Source: Hylemonella sp. UBA2468
Lineage (GTDB): Bacteria; Pseudomonadota; Gammaproteobacteria; Burkholderiales; Burkholderiaceae_C
DNA length: 13,127 bases
Assembly: GCA_002342165.1 (NCBI GenBank)
Contig: DDPM01000176.1
Location: 1-13,127, forward strand
Reading direction: 5' to 3'
The notes below the pieces were generated by a model. It had not been told where the DNA came from, made no database searches, and saw only the letters and a list, made by a program, of their open reading frames with translations. A program made the translations under genes and the position numbers. The stretch's first letter is position 1. Each line of letters opens with the position of its first letter. Positions 1-8,671 of the stretch are shown here, piece by piece.

Positions 1-321
1 CCGATTGGTGACGATGACGACAGCCACTTGGGCGACTTCATTGAAGACACCGCCAATACGGCCCCCATGGACGCTGCCATGCAAGCGGGCTTGCGCGATG
101 TGGTCAAGGACATTTTGGACAGCCTCACACCACGTGAAGCCAAAGTGCTGCGTATGCGTTTTGGTATTGAGATGACCAGCGACCACACCTTAGAAGAGGT
201 GGGCAAGCAATTTGACGTGACCCGCGAACGCATTCGTCAAATTGAAGCCAAAGCGCTGCGCAAGCTCAAACACCCCAGCCGCTCAGATAAGCTGCGTAGC
301 TTTACAACCGATGGCGTTTAA
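1..321 (+). CDS. rpoD: RNA polymerase primary sigma factor RpoD, C-terminal part (5' end outside window)
   Basis: Reading frame open from the first base; 106 residues are visible, ending in TAA at 319-321. The residues cover the end of region 3 and region 4 of a primary sigma-70 factor: an acidic [15 protein letters not shown] stretch near residues 2-16, then [13 protein letters not shown] (about 44-56) and the region 4.2 helix-turn-helix with [20 protein letters not shown] (about 63-82), which contacts the -35 promoter element. The ending [14 protein letters not shown] is typical of RpoD from Burkholderiales. An in-frame TTG at 28 could be mistaken for a start, but the conserved sequence upstream shows that the gene simply enters from outside the window. 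It is the only plus-strand gene and faces the catabolic operon head-on. Identification as RpoD rather than an alternative sigma factor is secure. Confidence 0.97.
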   Translation, partial: PIGDDDDSHLGDFIEDTANTAPMDAAMQAGLRDVVKDILDSLTPREAKVLRMRFGIEMTSDHTLEEVGKQFDVTRERIRQIEAKALRKLKHPSRSDKLRSFTTDGV

Positions 322-332
322 CGGTTAATGGC

Positions 333-1094
333 TTATTCCAAGTAAGCGCTACGCAACTGCTGGCGCTTATTTGTATCTATTCCTATAGCCTGAACTAGGT
401 AATGGTCCACAGTGCCGTAGTGGGCTTGAATCGTGGCCAAAGACGCGTGTAAGAAATCAGTCTGAACACCCAACAAAACGCGCTGCCCCTCTTCTGACAG
501 CACCTTGCCTAAACGGGGTGTGGCGTTGAGCAGTTGGTTGGTGAGCAGGTAATCTTGCTCTATGGTGTCAGTATCCACACCCAAACTGTGTAGTACCAAT
601 GCGGCAGCAAGACCTGTTCTATCTTTTCCGTATGTGCAATGAAAGACCAAAGGCTCTGAATGAGCCAGCAGTACCTCAAACAGCTGCTTGAAGCGTGCGC
701 TGTTGTGCAGCACAAAGTTTTCGTAGGTTTCTCGCATCAGGCCGGTCACTTCTTCGGGGCCCATCGCACCCCCCTGCCGGGCGCGCTCCTCAAGACGGTA
801 GTGCACCGTAGGCTCTATAGAAAGGGCGTGCAACTGAACATCATCAAGCGCGCAGACGGCTGCCGCACTTTCTTGCACCCCCCGAAAATCTAGCACATGC
901 CGCACGCCCAATGTCTGCAATTGGTGACGGTCTTGTGCAGTGGCATGGGCCAAGTGCCCAGACCTGAAGATTTTCCTCCACTTGATGGGGCGTCCCTCAT
1001 GGCCAATGTAGCCGCCCAAGTCACGAAAATTTTGGATACCTTGCAGGGACAAGGATCGCGACCAAGCAGGCTGTGGAGGGACAGTTTGACTCAT
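333..1094 (-). CDS. Tyrosine-protein phosphatase family protein
   Basis: A 253-residue protein with the phosphatase signature HCTYGKDRTG: Cys153 is the expected nucleophile and Arg159 the phosphate-binding arginine of the C-x5-R loop. The N-terminal NFRDLGGY (about 22-29) and the LDFRG element (about 68-72) are hallmarks of the Y_phosphatase3 / PtpB-LipA-like family, whose members dephosphorylate phosphotyrosine and in some cases phosphoserine, phosphothreonine or phosphoinositides. No signal peptide or membrane segment is seen, so it is probably cytoplasmic. The ATG at 1094 follows an AGGA at a reasonable distance. It is the last gene of the minus-strand series, 54 bp after the hydrolase, and its stop codon is 11 bp from that of rpoD. 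A role in aromatic degradation is not evident; it may be a passenger. Family assignment is firm, the substrate unknown. Confidence 0.85.
   Translation of the reverse strand: MSQTVPPQPAWSRSLSLQGIQNFRDLGGYIGHEGRPIKWRKIFRSGHLAHATAQDRHQLQTLGVRHVLDFRGVQESAAAVCALDDVQLHALSIEPTVHYRLEERARQGGAMGPEEVTGLMRETYENFVLHNSARFKQLFEVLLAHSEPLVFHCTYGKDRTGLAAALVLHSLGVDTDTIEQDYLLTNQLLNATPRLGKVLSEEGQRVLLGVQTDFLHASLATIQAHYGTVDHYLVQAIGIDTNKRQQLRSAYLE
343..369 (+). terminator. Possible rpoD terminator hairpin inside the convergent gene
   Basis: TAAGCGC at 343-349 and GCGCTTA at 363-369 form a perfect 7-bp inverted repeat with a 13-nt loop, about 22 bp after the rpoD stop, followed on the plus strand by the T-rich TTTGTATCTAT. 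It lies inside the 3' end of the oppositely oriented phosphatase gene, so it could also be a coding coincidence. The loop is long and the T-run is broken, so termination strength is doubtful. There is no other hairpin candidate between the two genes because they are only 11 bp apart. Confidence 0.3.
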
Positions 1095-1106
1095 GAATTC
1101 ATCCTA

Positions 1107-1119
1107 CACAAAGCTTGTG
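1107..1119. promoter_or_regulatory. Short palindrome in front of the phosphatase gene
   Basis: CACAA (1107-1111) and TTGTG (1115-1119) are inverted repeats separated by 3 bp, in the 54-bp gap between the hydrolase stop and the phosphatase start. The size and position would fit an operator half-site pair or a minor hairpin, but a 5-bp arm is short enough to arise by chance. No matching promoter elements were recognised. Confidence 0.15.
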
Positions 1120-1148
1120 AAGGTCATGATTTGTTAGGCGCCCCGGAA

Positions 1149-1874
1149 CTAAACGTTTAACCACTCCAGGAGTGCTTGGTTCACAGCCTGCGGTTGCTCC
1201 ATGGTGCACATGTGGCCACAATGTTCAATGATCACCAGGGCAACCTGAGCCAGACCACCCGCCTTGAGGGCTTGGTACATCGCCTCGTGCTGCGCAGGCG
1301 GGCTCCACCCATCCTCGCGACCGCACAAGACCAAAGTGGGGCAAATGATGGTGGACAAAACGGGCGCCGCATCTGGCCGTGTAAGCAAGGCGTTGATTTG
1401 CGCTGCAAACTGCGCCACACTGCCTCGCTCCAACATCTTGAGCACCTCCTCAAAGACATCTGAATTGAGGCGACTGGGGTGCACCATGCCCTGACCCCAT
1501 TGCTGACCCATAGCCCGCATGCCCTTCTGCTTGGCCAGATCCAGGAGCGCCATCCGGCCTTGGATCTCCTTCTCGCCAGCAGCGCCAGTTGGTAAACTGT
1601 GGGTACCCGTATCCAACAATGCGAGGCGATCGACACGCTGGGGCGCCAAACGCATCAATTCGCATGCCACTCTGCCACCCATGGAATGACCGGCCACACT
1701 GAACGTGTCTGTGGGTGACAAGGTCAACACCTGCTCGGCCATGGCCTGAAAATTATTCATTAGCCCCCAGTCGGGAATGATGCAATTGAAACGGTCCTGA
1801 AGTGCCTCCACTTGAGGAGCCCACACTGCAGCGTCGCAGTTCAGGCCGGGCAGCAGCATGAGGGTGGATTTCAA
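1149..1874 (-). CDS. Alpha/beta-fold hydrolase
   Basis: A 241-residue single-domain alpha/beta hydrolase. The nucleophile elbow GHSMGG places the catalytic serine at Ser64; Asp188 (in GREDGWSP) and His221 (in EHCGHMCTMEQP) fit the other triad members. The N-terminal LLPGLNCDAAVWAPQ is the usual first strand and oxyanion region, so the protein is full length. The start is the TTG at 1874: the stop of the preceding reductase overlaps it as TTGA, and a GAGG lies 7 nt upstream (1882-1885). The alternative ATG at codon 6 would cut into the first strand and has no ribosome-binding site. Translation is therefore probably coupled to the reductase. The substrate cannot be read from the sequence; esterases, C-C hydrolases and lactonases all share this fold. 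No signal peptide, so cytoplasmic. Confidence 0.85.
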   Translation of the reverse strand: MKSTLMLLPGLNCDAAVWAPQVEALQDRFNCIIPDWGLMNNFQAMAEQVLTLSPTDTFSVAGHSMGGRVACELMRLAPQRVDRLALLDTGTHSLPTGAAGEKEIQGRMALLDLAKQKGMRAMGQQWGQGMVHPSRLNSDVFEEVLKMLERGSVAQFAAQINALLTRPDAAPVLSTIICPTLVLCGREDGWSPPAQHEAMYQALKAGGLAQVALVIIEHCGHMCTMEQPQAVNQALLEWLNV

Positions 1875-2887
1875 TGTAGGGCCTCAGGTGCAAAAGTTTC
1901 GGTATCCACTTCAATTTGCGACTGTGCGTTGTAACGATCACCCGACACTGTCCTTTGGTTGATTAACACCCCAGCTTGAGCCAACAAGGTGTCGGGCAAC
2001 TTTAGATCTGCAGCCGCGAGATTTTCAGACAAATGCTCCAAGCGGGTAGTGCCGGGTATCGGCACAATGTCCGGGCCCTGATGCAGCAACCACGCCAGCG
2101 CCAGTTGAGCGGCTGTGCAATGCGCATCTTGGGCCAGTTGCTTGAACGCGGGCAACAACTTGAGGTTTTGCGAATAGTGCTCAGGGTGAAAACGCGGCAT
2201 GTTGTGCCGAATGTCTTTGGCCTCAAGGGTTTGCAGATCGGACAAGCGGCCAGTTAAAAAGGCCCGCCCCACCGGGGAAAACGCCACAAACCCAATGCCC
2301 AACTCTCGGCAGGTCTGCAACACTGCAATTTCCGGGTTTCGCGTCCACAAAGAGTATTCAGTCTGCACAGCCGTGATGGGGTGCACCGCATGCGCTTTAC
2401 GAATGGTGGCCGCCGAAACTTCACTCAGACCCAAGGTTCTGACCCAGCCCCGTTCCACCAGACGAGACAGCTCGCCGACACTGTCTTCAATAGGTACTTT
2501 TTTATCCCAGCGGTGAAGGTAATACAAATCGATCACTTCGGTTTGCAGGCGCCTGAGGCTGTCCTCACAATTTTTTCGGATGGCCTCTGGGCGTCCGTCA
2601 ATCACCCGCTTCACTCCGTCAGGAAAACTCACGCCCGCCATACCACCTTTGCTGGCCAAGGTGTAACGTTGGCGGTGCGGTTTGAGCACGCGCCCCACCA
2701 GCTCTTCATTGGTACCAAAGCCATACAGAGCTGCAGTATCAAAGAAGTTGACGCCTGCATCCAATGCAGAAAGCAGCAAGCGTTCGCCCTGTTCGGCAGA
2801 TGGCGGCACCCCGTAGGCATAACTCAGACTCATACAGCCCAAGCTGATGGCACTGACCTCAAACGGCCCTAGTGTTCTGTATTGCAT
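1871..2887 (-). CDS. Aldo/keto reductase
   Basis: A 338-residue NADPH-dependent aldo/keto reductase of the YakC/AKR13-like type, expected to reduce aldehydes or ketones in the cytoplasm. The catalytic tetrad is visible: Asp50 (VNFFDTA), Tyr55 (ALYGFG), Lys80 (LASKGG) and His125 (YYLHRWD). Near the C-terminus the cofactor-binding VPIPGTTRLEHLSENL element is present. Length is normal for the family. The ATG at 2887 opens with QYRTLGPFEVSAISLGCM, the standard first strand; the upstream sequence has no good Shine-Dalgarno, so it may depend on translation coming from ligC, whose stop is 18 bp upstream. It overlaps the downstream hydrolase by 4 bp. Its place directly after ligC suggests it may deal with aldehyde intermediates or related aromatic aldehydes, which is inference only. 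Confidence 0.9.
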   Translation of the reverse strand: MQYRTLGPFEVSAISLGCMSLSYAYGVPPSAEQGERLLLSALDAGVNFFDTAALYGFGTNEELVGRVLKPHRQRYTLASKGGMAGVSFPDGVKRVIDGRPEAIRKNCEDSLRRLQTEVIDLYYLHRWDKKVPIEDSVGELSRLVERGWVRTLGLSEVSAATIRKAHAVHPITAVQTEYSLWTRNPEIAVLQTCRELGIGFVAFSPVGRAFLTGRLSDLQTLEAKDIRHNMPRFHPEHYSQNLKLLPAFKQLAQDAHCTAAQLALAWLLHQGPDIVPIPGTTRLEHLSENLAAADLKLPDTLLAQAGVLINQRTVSGDRYNAQSQIEVDTETFAPEALH

Positions 2888-2905
2888 GAGGACAATCTAA
2901 GAAAA

Positions 2906-3862
2906 TCAGCTGTTGAGCTGCAACTCAAGCTCGTGCATGACCTGGTAGCAAGGCAACACTTGCGCCACGCTGGAATTGGGCTCACGACCTTCACGGATGG
3001 CAGCAAAAAATTCACGGTCTTGAAGCTCAATGCCATTCATAGACACCGCCACTTGGCTCACATCAATTTTCTCTTGTTTGCCGTTGTACAAATCGTCATA
3101 GCTGGCGATGTAAGTGCCGGTATCGCCGATGTAGCGGAAGATGGTACCCAAGGGTCCATCGTTGTTGAACGACAAGCTTAAGGTGCAGATGGAGCCATTG
3201 GCCGCTTGAAGCTGAATGGACATGTCCATGGCAATGCCTAAAGTGGGATGAATGGGTCCTTGCAAAGCGTTGGCCTTGACCACAGGACTTCCACATTGGT
3301 AAGTGAACAAATCGATGGTGTGAGCGGCGTGATGCCACAGCAAGTGATCGGTCCAACTGCGGGGTTGTCCGGCAGCATTCATATTGGTACGGCGGAAAAA
3401 GTAGGTTTGCACGTCCATTTGCTGAATGTGCAGCTCCCCTGAGCGCAAACGCTTGTTCACCCACTGGTGACTGGGGTTGAAACGGCGTGTATGGCCGCAC
3501 ATGGCAACCAAACCGGTCTTCTTTTGCAGCTCGACCAATTCTTGGCCGTCTTTGTAAACATCGCACATGGGAATCTCCACTTCCACATGCTTGCCTGCGA
3601 GCAAACAAGCCTTGGTTTGCTCGGCATGCATTTGGGTGGGGGTACACAAGATGACCGCGTCCACCTCTTTAATGGCCAGGCTTTCATTCAAGTCCGTGGT
3701 CACATGTCCTATGCCGTACTTTTGGGCGATATCTTTGGTTTTTTCTAATTCGCGGCCAATCAGGGACACAACTTCTACGCCCTCAATGTTGCGAATGCCT
3801 TCAATATGCTTGATGCCAAAGGCACCTGCACCAGCCAAAGCGACTTTAATAGGTTGACTCAT
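2906..3862 (-). CDS. ligC: 4-carboxy-2-hydroxymuconate-6-semialdehyde dehydrogenase
   Basis: A 318-residue Gfo/Idh/MocA-family oxidoreductase. In the protocatechuate 4,5-cleavage pathway this enzyme uses NAD(P)+ to oxidise the hemiacetal form of the ring-cleavage product to 2-pyrone-4,6-dicarboxylate. The Rossmann glycine motif GAGAFG is at residues 11-16. The family motif that is usually EKP reads EIP here (96-98), and His181 and Asp184 fall in the second-domain HAAHTIDL motif. The start chosen is the ATG at 3862, since an AGGAG (3868-3872) lies 5 nt upstream; a TTG at 3865 is in frame but too close. It directly follows ligB, as in the pmd cluster of Comamonas, and this context is what makes the specific function likely; by fold alone it would only be a Gfo/Idh/MocA dehydrogenase. 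Confidence 0.9.
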   Translation of the reverse strand: MSQPIKVALAGAGAFGIKHIEGIRNIEGVEVVSLIGRELEKTKDIAQKYGIGHVTTDLNESLAIKEVDAVILCTPTQMHAEQTKACLLAGKHVEVEIPMCDVYKDGQELVELQKKTGLVAMCGHTRRFNPSHQWVNKRLRSGELHIQQMDVQTYFFRRTNMNAAGQPRSWTDHLLWHHAAHTIDLFTYQCGSPVVKANALQGPIHPTLGIAMDMSIQLQAANGSICTLSLSFNNDGPLGTIFRYIGDTGTYIASYDDLYNGKQEKIDVSQVAVSMNGIELQDREFFAAIREGREPNSSVAQVLPCYQVMHELELQLNS

Positions 3863-3867
3863 CAAAA

Positions 3868-3872
3868 CTCCT
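3868..3872 (-). promoter_or_regulatory. Ribosome-binding site deciding the ligC start
   Basis: AGGAG on the minus strand, 5 nt before the ATG at 3862 and only 2 nt before the in-frame TTG at 3865. The spacing favours the ATG. Confidence 0.7.
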
Positions 3873-3908
3873 GCTTGAAAAAGGTGGTGTGTATAAAGAA
3901 AAAACCAA

Positions 3909-5237
<1,329 letters not shown>

Positions 5238-5251
<14 letters not shown>

Positions 5252-6173
5252 GCCCCCCTGCCAACTCTTCAGGCCAATACAAACGCATGGGGTTGTCTAC
5301 CAACAATTTTTGGCGCAACTCCGAGGTGGTGGCAATGTGGGGAATAAAGTCCACCAGCAAGCCATCATCGGGCATGTGGTCTTTGAGGTTGGGGTGTGGC
5401 CAGTCGGTTCCCCACAACACGCGGTCCGGGAAACTGTCCACCAAACGCTTGGCAAAAGGAATCACGTCATGATAGGCGTGCCGCTGACCATGAAGGGCGG
5501 GCGGGCCTTGTAAGGACAGGCGCTCAGGGCAGGTCACTTTGCTCCATACATTGGGGTGTTGGCGCATGAACTTCATAAAGAGCTCAAACTCAGGTCCATC
5601 GACGGGCTTGCTTACATCGGGTCGACCCATGTGATCCACCACCAAAGTGACGGGCAGACCGGTAAAAAAGTCCCAAAGATCAGGCAAATCGACGGCTTCA
5701 AAATAAATCACCACATGCCAACCCCATTTTTTAATACGGTTCGCAATATCTAGTAACTCGTCTTTGGGAGTGAAGTCGACCAAACGTTTGACAAAATTAA
5801 AACGTACGCCCCGCACACCCGCAACGTGCATCGCTTGTATTTCAGCGTCGCTCACACTGCGTTTGACCGTGGCGACACCGCGGGCTTTGCCGTTAGATTG
5901 CACCAAAGCATCCACCATCGCTCGGTTGTCTGCCCCATGACAAGTGGCCTGCACGACAACATTGCGCGTAAAACCCAAGTGGTCACGCAAAGCATACAAC
6001 TGGTGTTTTGAGGCATCGCAGGGTGTGTATTTGCGCTCGGGTCCGTAGGGAAACTCAGCGCCAGGGCCGAACACATGGCAATGGGCATCGACTGCCCCTG
6101 CAGGTAGTTTGAATGTTGGTTTACTAGGGCCGTTGTACCAATCTAGCCAGCCCGCTGTTTTTTGAAATTCCAT
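5238..6173 (-). CDS. ligI: 2-pyrone-4,6-dicarboxylate hydrolase
   Basis: A 311-residue amidohydrolase-superfamily enzyme that hydrolyses the lactone 2-pyrone-4,6-dicarboxylate to 4-oxalomesaconate / 4-carboxy-2-hydroxymuconate. Seen in the sequence: the HCH motif at His31 and His33 (VDAHCHVFGPG), His181 (VVDHMGRPD) and Asp257 (LWGTDWPHPN), which correspond to the four active-site positions known in LigI. LigI enzymes work without a bound metal even though they keep these residues. The N-terminal 20 residues (GWLDWYNGPSKPTFKLP) are typical of the proteobacterial PmdD version. The ATG at 6173 has a weak AAGAAA upstream and starts 12 bp after ligK. Its end overlaps ligA. Confidence 0.95.
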
Positions 6174-6185
6174 TTTTTTCTTAAG

Positions 6186-6881
6186 TTAGTCGACGTAACG
6201 CAAACCCGCTTTTTCAAGGGATTCGCGCATCTTGTACATGTCTAGTCCAAATTCACCAGCGGCTAATTTGGCGCGCTTCTCGCCTTCGTTGGCTTCTCTG
6301 GCCTCTGCGGCGTCGGCCACTTTTTGTGCCCAAGCTGCTGGAACTACGACCACGCCATCATCGTCGGCCACCACTGCATCACCCGGCTCTATGTTCACGC
6401 CAGCACAGACCACAGGAATATTGACTGAGCCGATCGTGGCCTTGATCGTTCCCTTGGCGCTGATACCTTTGCTCCACACAGGAAATCCCATGGAAGTCAA
6501 TTCACGCACATCGCGAACACCCGCGTCGATCACCAAAGCTTTAGCGCCACGCGCCATGAAAGACGTCGCCAACAAATCGCCAAAGAATCCATCACAGTTG
6601 TTAGCTGTGATCGCAGCGACCACGATATCGCCGGGTTGAATTTGCTCGGCCACCACATGCAGCATCCAGTTGTCTCCAGGGTGCAAAAGCACTGTGACGG
6701 CAGTACCGCAAGCATACGCATCCGGGTAAATGGGGCGCATATAAGGCTTCATCAGGCCTACGCGGCCTTGAGCCTCATGAACGGTGGCCACGCCAAACTG
6801 AGACAACTTTTCTACAGCAGCGGCATCCGCACGAACGATTTGGCGCTTGACGATTCCCATTTGATGGACGGTGTTGCTCAT
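6186..6881 (-). CDS. ligK: 4-carboxy-4-hydroxy-2-oxoadipate aldolase (HMG/CHA aldolase)
   Basis: A 231-residue class II pyruvate aldolase of the RraA-like fold. It catalyses the last step, splitting 4-carboxy-4-hydroxy-2-oxoadipate to pyruvate and oxaloacetate, with a divalent metal such as Mg2+; many members also decarboxylate oxaloacetate. The diagnostic GD-x20-RD motif is perfect: Gly101-Asp102, then Arg123-Asp124 after exactly 20 residues. Length and motif numbering match the Pseudomonas HMG/CHA aldolase (Arg123, Asp124). The ATG at 6881 follows AGGAG (6890-6894) with an 8-nt spacer, a strong site. It lies between ligJ (20 bp upstream) and ligI (12 bp downstream), the order known from Comamonas pmdE-F-D. 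RraA-type RNase inhibitors share the fold but lack this context and motif. Confidence 0.95.
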   Translation of the reverse strand: MSNTVHQMGIVKRQIVRADAAAVEKLSQFGVATVHEAQGRVGLMKPYMRPIYPDAYACGTAVTVLLHPGDNWMLHVVAEQIQPGDIVVAAITANNCDGFFGDLLATSFMARGAKALVIDAGVRDVRELTSMGFPVWSKGISAKGTIKATIGSVNIPVVCAGVNIEPGDAVVADDDGVVVVPAAWAQKVADAAEAREANEGEKRAKLAAGEFGLDMYKMRESLEKAGLRYVD

Positions 6882-6901
6882 AAATCAGACTCCTGAAAAA
6901 G

Positions 6902-7942
6902 TTATTGGCCTTTGGCTTTCAAGGCTTCATCCAACCGTGGGAACACCTTGCGGGCATTGCCCTCAAAAACCTTGAAGCGCTGTTCGTCATTCAAGTTAGG
7001 GGTGGCATGCACATAGCGTTTGGTGTCATCGTAGTAATGACCGGTTTCGGGGTCTATGCCTCTGACCGCACCAATCATCTCAGATGCAAACAAAATGTTG
7101 TCCACAGGAATCACCTTCGTCAGCAAATCAATGCCCGGCTGGTGATACACGCACGTATCAAAAAAGATGTTCTTCAAGACGTGTTCGGTCAGCAAAGGTT
7201 TTTTCATTTCCTGGGCCAGGCCACGGAACCGCCCCCAGTGGTAAGGCACTGCGCCGCCGCCATGGGGGATCACAAACTTCAAGGTGGGAAAGTCTTTAAA
7301 TAAATCGCCCTGAATGCATTGCATGACCGCCGTGGTGTCCGCATTGAGGTAATGCGCGCCCGTGGTGTGAAAGCAGGCGTTGCAGCTGGTGGACACATGC
7401 ACCATGGCCGGAATGTTGTGCTCCACCATTTTTTCGTAAATGGGATACCAATGACGGTCGGTCAACGGGGGGCTGGTCCAATGTCCACCGGACGGATCGG
7501 GGTTGAGGTTGATGCCTACAAAACCATACTCTTTGACGCACTTTTCCAATTCGGGAATACAGGTTTTGGGGTCCACGCCTGGGCTTTGCGGCAACATGGC
7601 AGCCCCGATGAAGTGGTCAGGAAACAGCTGGCTGACCCGAAAACACAACTCGTTACAGATGGCGGCCCAAGTACTGGACACATTGAAGTCACCGATGTGG
7701 TGGGCCATAAAACTTGCGCGGGGGCTGAATATGGTCAGGTCTGAGCCCCGCTCTTTCATGAGTTTGAGCTGGTTGGTTTCAATGGACTCGCGCAATTCGT
7801 CGTCCGAAATTTTCAAATCGGCCACTTTGGGCATTGCAGCGGGATCTTTGATGCCCGCTATTTGTTGGTTGCGCCAGTTTTCCAGGGCTTTGGGTGCCGT
7901 GGTGTAGTGCCCGTGGCAATCGATGATCAGTGGCTTCTTCAA
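6902..7942 (-). CDS. ligJ: 4-oxalomesaconate hydratase
   Basis: A 346-residue amidohydrolase-fold protein (Amidohydro_2 type) that hydrates the 4-oxalomesaconate-derived intermediate to 4-carboxy-4-hydroxy-2-oxoadipate. It is one of the rare superfamily members that acts as a hydratase rather than a hydrolase. Expected zinc ligands are visible: His10 and His12 (DCHGHY), His182 (AMVHVSTS) and Glu288 (FASEMIGAV); the glutamate where most relatives have aspartate matches what is known of Sphingobium LigJ (His6, His8, His178, Glu284). His227 (IPHGGGAVPYH) is a further conserved residue. The start is a TTG at 7942: AAGGAG (7949-7954) sits 6 nt upstream and no ATG lies near. In Comamonas naming this is pmdE. 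Confidence 0.93.
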   Translation of the reverse strand: MKKPLIIDCHGHYTTAPKALENWRNQQIAGIKDPAAMPKVADLKISDDELRESIETNQLKLMKERGSDLTIFSPRASFMAHHIGDFNVSSTWAAICNELCFRVSQLFPDHFIGAAMLPQSPGVDPKTCIPELEKCVKEYGFVGINLNPDPSGGHWTSPPLTDRHWYPIYEKMVEHNIPAMVHVSTSCNACFHTTGAHYLNADTTAVMQCIQGDLFKDFPTLKFVIPHGGGAVPYHWGRFRGLAQEMKKPLLTEHVLKNIFFDTCVYHQPGIDLLTKVIPVDNILFASEMIGAVRGIDPETGHYYDDTKRYVHATPNLNDEQRFKVFEGNARKVFPRLDEALKAKGQ

Positions 7943-7948
7943 AAAATT

Positions 7949-7954
7949 CTCCTT
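7949..7954 (-). promoter_or_regulatory. Strong ribosome-binding site before the TTG start of ligJ
   Basis: AAGGAG on the minus strand with a 6-nt A/T spacer before TTG (7940-7942). It supports use of TTG as the start codon, since no ATG or GTG lies between it and the conserved DCHGHY motif. Confidence 0.75.
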
Positions 7955-7981
7955 CTAGTAAGTTGTGATTAGAAACAGCGC

Positions 7982-8662
7982 TCAGGCAGGTTCCATACCT
8001 TGGCGGCGCTTGGCTTCATCAGCAACTGGGGACGCCAAAAATGCGATAAGTTCCTTCACCAAGGCTGCCTGCTGGGACGTTTGGGCCACAGCGGCAGAAA
8101 AGGTGGTGGTGATTTGTATGGATTCAGGTAAGGGCTGTAGCACGGTCACCCCCTCAAGGCTGATGAGTTCGCTCAATTGCTGGAACCCTAAATCGGCTTC
8201 GCCTTTGGCAACCCAAGACCCCACAGGAATACCCGCAGGTGCTTGGAACAAATGCTCCGCCAACTGTTCAGATACACCCCAACGCTCAAACAACTTGAGC
8301 AAGGCAGTGCCGCTTGGGCCGGTGGAGTAACACACACGTGGGGCGGCCAACACCGCTTGTTTGACGGCCTCTTCAGTAGAAATATCCGGTACGGCTGCCC
8401 CCTTAGGCACCGCCATGGCCACGCTGGAGTGCACCAAATCCACCTTGCTGCCCGACAAGAGATGCCCCGAGGCCAAAAGCTTGTCCATGACGTCAGATGC
8501 CAATATGACGGCATCAAACGCCTCACCGCTTTGCACCCGCTTGGCCGCATCGACCCCACCCACGGCCTCTAGGTGCACGGTTTGCCCCGTTTGGTTTTGG
8601 AAAGCCTGAACCAGCTCGGCCAAAACCAAACGGGTGGCCATGGAAGAAATGCCTTTGATCAT
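7982..8662 (-). CDS. ModA-like substrate-binding domain protein without signal peptide
   Basis: A 226-residue protein resembling periplasmic binding proteins of the molybdate/ModA type (SBP_bac_11-like). Features seen: LVLAELVQAFQNQTGQTVHL (about 12-31), the QSGEAFDAVILASDVMDKLLASG segment typical of the ModA lobe 1, VAMAVPKGA, the hinge-region RVCYSTGPSGTALLKLFERWG, and ADLGFQQLSEL, where ModA proteins have their GEADIGFVYxTD-like motif. Unlike a true periplasmic protein it starts directly at the first strand (MIKGISSMATRL): an in-frame TAA lies four codons upstream of the ATG at 8662, so no signal peptide can be added. It therefore probably stays in the cytoplasm. No ModB/ModC partner is nearby. 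The stop is 39 bp before ligJ. Family resemblance is good; function is not known, and a ligand sensor, chaperone-like holder of a pathway intermediate, or isomerase are all only guesses. Confidence 0.75.
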   Translation of the reverse strand: MIKGISSMATRLVLAELVQAFQNQTGQTVHLEAVGGVDAAKRVQSGEAFDAVILASDVMDKLLASGHLLSGSKVDLVHSSVAMAVPKGAAVPDISTEEAVKQAVLAAPRVCYSTGPSGTALLKLFERWGVSEQLAEHLFQAPAGIPVGSWVAKGEADLGFQQLSELISLEGVTVLQPLPESIQITTTFSAAVAQTSQQAALVKELIAFLASPVADEAKRRQGMEPA

Positions 8663-8671
8663 GACGCCCGC

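Noticed and set aside
28..321. Separate small gene starting at the TTG at 28
   Set aside because: The frame is open to base 1 and the upstream codons encode conserved RpoD sequence, so this is only an internal codon of rpoD.
2381..2872. 163-codon open frame on the plus strand
   Set aside because: Antisense to the aldo/keto reductase, which has all four catalytic residues; no domain or ribosome-binding site supports the plus-strand frame.
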